From: JACCZX01 sp963824935 | Lineage (GTDB): Bacteria > Pseudomonadota > Gammaproteobacteria > Burkholderiales > Burkholderiaceae_F | DNA length: 64,000 bases | NCBI GenBank assembly: GCA_963824935.1 | Contig: CAWGRF010000011.1 | Coordinates: 1-64,000 of the forward strand | Reading direction: 5' to 3' | Part shown: in pieces, positions 59,346 through 64,000 of the stretch | Layout: the number at the start of each line of letters is the position of its first letter | How positions within the stretch are numbered: position 1 is the first letter of the stretch | Made by a program: the position numbers and the translations under genes | The notes under the pieces: model-generated | Seen by the model: only the letters and a program-made list of their open reading frames with translations | Told to the model about the DNA's origin: nothing | The model's database searches: none

Positions 59346-61220
59346 ATGAATAACGGACGGGCACGGCCGCCGCATCGCGATGCGCTGCTCGCGCAGCAGC
59401 TGACAAACACTTCTGGGCGACACCGCGCCCGCGGCGCTCGCGTTTCTGCAGCAGCATCTGCAGTGGGTCGAACTCGCCGGCGGGTGAAGTCCTGATGGAG
59501 CAGGGCGAGTCGAGCGACTCTGGCTACCTCTGCATCAGCGGCCGTTTACGCGCCTACGTGCGCGGCGAAGACGGTGTGCAGCGCATGGTGCGCGAGATGG
59601 CGCGCGGTGAAGTCATCGGCGAGATGAGCCTTTATACCGGCGAGCCGCGATCCGCGACGGTCGTCGCACTGCGCAACTCGGTGCTCGTCAAGCTGGACAA
59701 GCAGCACTTCGACGAATTGCTCGCGATCAGTCCGCAGGTCTCGATCACGTTCACCCGCCAGATCATTCGCCGTCTGCAGACCGAGCATCAGCAGCATCCG
59801 GTGGCAGCGCCGGTCACGGTCGGCATGCTGCCGATCACGGACGGCATTGCACTGGAAGCGTTTCGCGCAGCGGCTGGCGCAGCAGCTGCAACGTTTCGGG
59901 CGCGTGCGTGTGATTGATGCTGCAGAAATCGACCGCGCGCTGGGTGAACCGGGCATCGCGCTGAGCAGCGACGCGCAGGCCGACCAGAGCATCGCGCTCG
60001 CGCTCGATGCGATTGAGGCCGAGCACGACTTCGTTCTTGTTGCTGGCGCAGGCGACACCCGGGCCGTGGACGCGGCGCTGCATCAGTCACAGCGACGAGC
60101 TGCTGCTGTTGGCCGATGCAGCGCAACCGCCTGCCGTGCACGCGATCGAGCAGGCGTGCCTCGCCGACCGCCCGGCGCGCAGCGAGGCAGCCGAAATCCT
60201 GTTGCTGCTGCATCCGGCGGACCTGACGACGCCGCGCTCCACGCGCGAGTGGCTGGCGCGCCGCCCGGTCACCGGGCACGTTCACGTTCGTCCTGAGCTT
60301 GGAACGCGACATGGCGCGCCTGGCACGGCTGCTCGCGCGCAAGGCGATCGGCCTCGTGTTCGCCGGCGGCGGTGCGCGCGGCTTCGCGCATCTCGGAATT
60401 TGGCGCGCTTTGCAGGAGCACGGCATCGAGATCGATTGCGTCGGCGGCACCAGCATCGGTGCCGTGTTGGCCTCGCTGGTGGCCGCTGATCCGCCGGTCG
60501 AGAAGGCGATCGGCATCGCGCGCAAAGCGTTCAGCACCAATCCGACCGGCGACTTCAATTGGCTGCCGCTGATCTCCCTGATCAAGGGCCGCCGGGTGCG
60601 CGCTGCCATCGAACGATCGATCGGCGAACTCGTGGGCGCTCAGATCGCGATCGAGGATCTGTGGAAGACATACTTTTGCGTTGCGACCAACTATTCGCAG
60701 GCGCGCGAGCAGGCGGTGCGCAGCGGCGACCTCGCGCGAGCATTGCTGGCGAGCATCGCGATTCCGGGCGCGCTGCCCCCGGTCGTGCACGACGGCGATC
60801 TGCTGTGCGACGGTGGCACGTTCAACAATTTTCCGGTCGATCTCATGCGCGACATGCGCGGCGTCGGCACCGTGATCGGTGTCGATCTCGGTGCGCGCAA
60901 CCCCCGCCGTCTGGACTTCGACGAGGTGCCCGGCACGTGGGCGCTGCTGCGTGACCGACTGCGCACGCGCAGCAAACGGCGCTACCGCCTGCCGTCGCTG
61001 ATGGCCTACCTGCTCAACGTGACCATTTTGTACAGCACATCGCGGCAGCAGCAGTTACGCCAGTTGACCGACCTGTACTTCAGTCCACCGCTGTACCGGG
61101 TGGGGTTGCTGCAATGGTCACGCTTCGACCGGATCGTGGCGCAGGGACACGATCACGCAATCGAGGTGCTAGGCGGGTTGAGCGACCGCGCAGCGCACGA
61201 TGCTCGGCATGACGACTTGA
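59346..61220 (+). CDS. Patatin-like phospholipase with N-terminal cyclic-nucleotide-binding domain (several frame breaks)
   Basis: The N-terminal cNMP domain reads GEVLMEQGESSDSGYLCISG and EMSLYTGEPRSATVVALRNS. After a middle region a patatin domain shows the oxyanion hole GGGARGFAHLG, nucleophile Ser in GGTSIGAVLAS and the catalytic Asp in CDGGTFNNFP. This is the neuropathy-target-esterase/RssA-like design of bacterial lysophospholipases. Breaks lie near 59415, 59875, 60085 and 60295. The exact stop is unclear; in-frame stops of the neighbouring frame occur at 61218-61220 and 61257-61259. It starts 15 bases after the SulP gene, so they are probably one operon. Confidence 0.8.
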
Positions 61221-61260
61221 CGCTACGGCATCGCATCGCGGCCGCAGCGTCGCGCCTAGC

Positions 61261-62672
61261 TCAGACGCGCACGACCTTGCCCGGATTCAAGAATATCGAG
61301 CGGATCGAACGATCGCTTGATGCGCGCCATCAGTTCCAGCGCGTCGTCGCCGTGTTCCTGGCGCAGAAACTCCATCTTGTGCATGCCCACACCGTGCTCG
61401 CCGGTGCAGGTGCCGTCCATCGCCAAAGCGCGCGCAACGATGCGCTCGTTCAACCTCTCGGCTTCGGCCAGTTCCTCGGGTTTCGACGTGTCGGCCAGAA
61501 TCGCGCAGTGGAAGTTGCCATCGCCGACATGGCCGAGGATCGGCGCCGGCAGGAACGACTGCTCCGTGTCGCGAACCGTTTCGGCAATGCACTCGGCCAG
61601 CCTTGAGATCGGCACGCACACGTCGGTGGTAAAGCTGCGGCAGCCCGGCTTCAGCTGCAGACAGGCGAAGTAGGCGTTGTGCCGCGCTTCCCACAGGCGC
61701 GTGCGGTCCTCGGGGTGTGTCGCCCACTCGAACGCAGCAGCGCCGTGCTCGCGAGCGATTTCCTCGACCATTCTTGCCTGCTCCGCGACGCTCGCCTCCG
61801 ATCCGTGAAACTCGAATAGCAGCAGCGGCATCTCGGGCAGTCCCAGTTTGTCGCGCGCGTTAACCGCCTTGACCGTCAGCGCATCGAGCAACTCGCAACG
61901 CGCGATCGGAATTCCCATTTGAATCGTTGCGATCGTTGTCTGCACCGCATCTTCAACGGTCGGAAACGAACACGAAGCGGCAGAAACTGCTTCCGGCTGC
62001 GGATACATCGCGCAATGTGATTTCGGTGATGACGCCGAGCGTTCCTTCGTTGCCGACAAAGAGCCGCGTCAGGTCATAGCCCGCGCTGGACTTCTTCGCA
62101 CGGCGTGCGGTGCGAACGACTCTTCCTTCGCCCGTCACTACTGTCAGCCCCAGCACGTTCTCGCGCATCGTGCCGTAGCGCACGGCGTTCGTGCCTGAGG
62201 CGCCGGTCGCAGTCATGCCGCCAATCGTTGCATCGGCACCGGGGTCGATCGGAAAGAAGAAGCCGGTATCTCGAATTTCCTGATTCAACTGCTTGCGTGT
62301 GACGCCGGCCTGCACCGTGACCGTCAGGTCTTCCGGATTGACTGCGAGTACCTGGTTCATTTGCGACAGATCGACACTGACGCCACCGTGCAGCGCGAGC
62401 AGGTGCCCTTCGAGCGACGAGCCAACGCCATATGGAATTAACGGCACGCGGTGGCGCGCGCATAGCTGCACCAGCGCAGCAACTTCGTCGGTCGAATGCG
62501 CGAACACGACCGCATCCGGCGGCATCGGCGGGTAGGGCGATTCGTCGCGGCCATGTTGCTCGCGCACCGCTTCGGCGGTCGACAGCCGCGTGCCGAATAT
62601 CGCTCGCATACCGTCGATGAATTCCGGTGGCAGTGGTTTGCGCAAGACCTGGGGCAGCACAGGCGCATTCAT
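61261..62672 (-). CDS. FAD-linked D-lactate dehydrogenase-like oxidase (two frame breaks)
   Basis: About 469 residues. FAD motifs VPLIPYGVGSSLEGHLLALH and IDPGADATIGGMTATGASGT, then LGHVGDGNFHCAILAD and the His-rich CTGEHGVGMHKMEFL, place it with cytochrome-linked D-lactate or D-2-hydroxyacid dehydrogenases. Breaks near 62000 and 61275 are +1; the second frame ends ILNPGKVVRV at TGA 61261-61263, the normal terminus. It resembles GlcD but is encoded alone. Probably oxidises D-lactate in the cytoplasm or at the membrane. Confidence 0.88.
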
Positions 62673-62707
62673 AATGGCGTCCTTGGTCTGATCGTTAGGA
62701 CAATTCT

Positions 62708-63259
62708 ATGGGCAATCGGCTGTCGCAGATTGCGACGCGCACCGGCGACGATGGCACCACCGGTCTGGGTGACGGCACGCGCGTGGATAAAGACCATCTA
62801 CGCGTCGCCGCGATGGGCGATGTGGATGAGCTCAATTCAACGATCGGTGTGCTGATCACGAATGATTTGCCGGATGACGTGCGCATGGATCTGGCGGACA
62901 TTCAGAATGATCTGTTTGACCTCGGCGGCGAGCTGGCGATCCCCGGTTACTCGATGATCAGCGACAAACAGGTCGCGCGTCTCGACGCACGCCTGGCGCA
63001 TTACAACGCGGATCTGCCGCGCTTGGCCGAGTTCATTTTGCCCGGCGGCTCGTGCGCTGCTGCGATGGCGCATATCTGCCGCACGGTTTGTCGCCGCGCG
63101 GAACGCTCACTGGTCGCGCTCGGCAAGCAGGACAAACTGAACGACGCGCCGCGGCAGTATCTGAATCGCTTATCCGATCTGCTGTTCGTGCTGGCTCGAG
63201 TGTTGAACCGGCATGCTGGGGGCGCCGACGTGCAGTGGCAACAACGCAAGAACCAATAA
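62708..63259 (+). CDS. Cob(I)alamin adenosyltransferase, PduO type
   Basis: 183 residues. TRTGDDGTTGLGDGTRVDKD is the ATP-binding signature near residue 10, GDVDELNSTIGV follows, and FILPGGSCAAAMAHICRTVC with RRAERSL is the second conserved block. The enzyme attaches the adenosyl group to cob(I)alamin, producing the coenzyme for mutases and dehydratases. It stands 35 bases from the divergent lactate dehydrogenase gene. No cobalamin riboswitch was seen. Confidence 0.94.
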   Translation: MGNRLSQIATRTGDDGTTGLGDGTRVDKDHLRVAAMGDVDELNSTIGVLITNDLPDDVRMDLADIQNDLFDLGGELAIPGYSMISDKQVARLDARLAHYNADLPRLAEFILPGGSCAAAMAHICRTVCRRAERSLVALGKQDKLNDAPRQYLNRLSDLLFVLARVLNRHAGGADVQWQQRKNQ

Positions 63260-63282
63260 CAGCCGCGGGTCCGAATCACACG

Positions 63283-64000
63283 ATGAGACTTCACCAGGTG
63301 GCGTTGGGGAGCGTCTGCGCGCTCGTCCTAAGCGCAGCGGTTGCCGCTCCGAAGCGTCCGACGATTCCATTGTTTGATGCCGCAACAATTGCCGCCCGCT
63401 GCGACACCGAGCTTGCGAGTGTGCGCGCGGCGAAGAAGGTCATCGAAGCGAAGACCAGCGCAGACGTCTTCGCCGACTGGAATCGGCTGTCGCTCCAGTA
63501 CGCCGACTTCGCTTATCCGGTGTACCTGCTGCAAAGCGTCGCCCCCGACAAAGGCACGCGCGACGCTGCTCAGGCATGCCTCGAAAAACTGCTGCCGTTT
63601 GAAACCGAGATGGCGCAAAGCGTGCCGCTGTATCGGCGAGTAAAAGCGGTCGACCCGAAGGATCCGATCGACCGGGCCTTCAAACAGGACCTGATCGAAA
63701 AGTTCGAAGACGGCGGGGCGACACTACCGCCGGACAAGCGCAAGCGTGCGCAGGAGATCACCGACGAGATCGAGCGTCTGGACTTGCAGTACAACAAGAA
63801 CGTTAACGAGGATCCGACCACCGTCGTGCTGACGCCGGCCGAGGCAGACGGGATGCCGGACGCGTGGCTCGCTGCGCGCAAACGCGACGCCAACGGCAAT
63901 CTAGTGCTTGGGCTCGACTATCCGACCGTCGTGCCGTTCTTGCAGAACGCAACCAGCGACACAGCCCGACGCAAGGTTTGGATGGCTAAAAATCGCGAGG
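63283..64000 (+). CDS. M3-family oligopeptidase, N-terminal part (cut by window edge)
   Basis: 239 codons to the window edge, from ATG 63283. A hydrophobic signal-like start (VALGSVCALVLSAAVAA) precedes an all-helical region with CDTELASVRAAKKVIEAK, LPPDKRKRAQEITDEIERLD, LQYNKNVNED and TARRKVWMAKNRE, the N-terminal helical domain of M3 metallopeptidases such as oligopeptidase A. The HExxH zinc motif would lie beyond the edge. The signal sequence suggests a periplasmic enzyme, unlike cytosolic OpdA. Confidence 0.85.
   Translation, partial: MRLHQVALGSVCALVLSAAVAAPKRPTIPLFDAATIAARCDTELASVRAAKKVIEAKTSADVFADWNRLSLQYADFAYPVYLLQSVAPDKGTRDAAQACLEKLLPFETEMAQSVPLYRRVKAVDPKDPIDRAFKQDLIEKFEDGGATLPPDKRKRAQEITDEIERLDLQYNKNVNEDPTTVVLTPAEADGMPDAWLAARKRDANGNLVLGLDYPTVVPFLQNATSDTARRKVWMAKNRE

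Noticed and set aside
61221..61606. Extension of the patatin frame over the next gene.
   Set aside because: After about 61200 the sequence is antisense to the lactate dehydrogenase gene and has no patatin character; the frame probably lost its stop through an indel.

Overview
The window looks like a GC-rich chromosomal segment of a betaproteobacterium, probably close to Burkholderiales. The taxon is inferred from gene content and order: ubiA/proC/yggS/pilT/pilU, leuS-lptE-holA-proA, recG-oxyR and glcD-glcE-glcF are arrangements I associate with that class. I saw no rRNA, tRNA, CRISPR array, prophage or insertion sequence. Coding density is high, and no gene-free stretch exceeds about 300 bases except 3817-4142, which holds a dioxygenase remnant.

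Layout: 1-3958 is a minus-strand catabolic operon (TRAP transporter dctP-dctQ-dctM, a short-chain dehydrogenase, the start of a TauD-type dioxygenase), with a second dioxygenase fragment upstream. 4143-7384 holds a predicted outer-membrane protein, a DUF6064 membrane protein, a probably Tat-exported aldo/keto reductase and an anchored hypothetical. 7436-11188 is bifunctional putA. 11198-16079 is a chromate-defence locus: chrB-chrA-rhodanese-ChrB-like domain on the minus strand, diverging across a clear palindromic operator from an SOD-rhodanese fusion and a ChrR-like reductase. 16226-19786 has a degenerate GGDEF/EAL protein, an encapsulated-ferritin-like protein without an encapsulin neighbour, and a UgpB-like binding protein. 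19900-24676 is ubiA, proC, yggS, pilT, pilU. 24690-27334 is an ABC/FtsX operon with two small exported proteins. 27420-31073 holds CBS, zinc-knuckle, GPx, EamA and DUF6065 genes plus a remarkable protein made of six 21-residue repeats. 31292-39214 is RNA methylation, HCCA isomerase, hemJ, proA, holA, lptE, leuS. 39273-45932 is uvrD (with a 354-residue intein), ridA, recG, oxyR. 46024-51554 is a Uma2 nuclease, glcFED and an enolase-superfamily gene. 51634-61220 is rich in cyclic-nucleotide proteins: a class III phosphodiesterase, a class III cyclase fused to an ATPase/TPR region, a SulP-STAS-cNMP transporter and a cNMP-patatin protein. The end carries a D-lactate-dehydrogenase-like gene, cobalamin adenosyltransferase and the start of an M3 peptidase.

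A major caveat: about 20 otherwise convincing genes are interrupted by single-base frame changes, roughly 40 in all, most of the same sign (+1, like one inserted base). They include essential genes (leuS), so I read them as sequence error rather than decay and annotate whole genes across the breaks. Break positions are approximate.

The observations most worth following are the six-repeat protein with DUF6065 and an EamA exporter, the UvrD intein, the cyclic-nucleotide gene neighbourhood, the chr locus with its operator and SOD-rhodanese fusion, and the orphan encapsulated ferritin.
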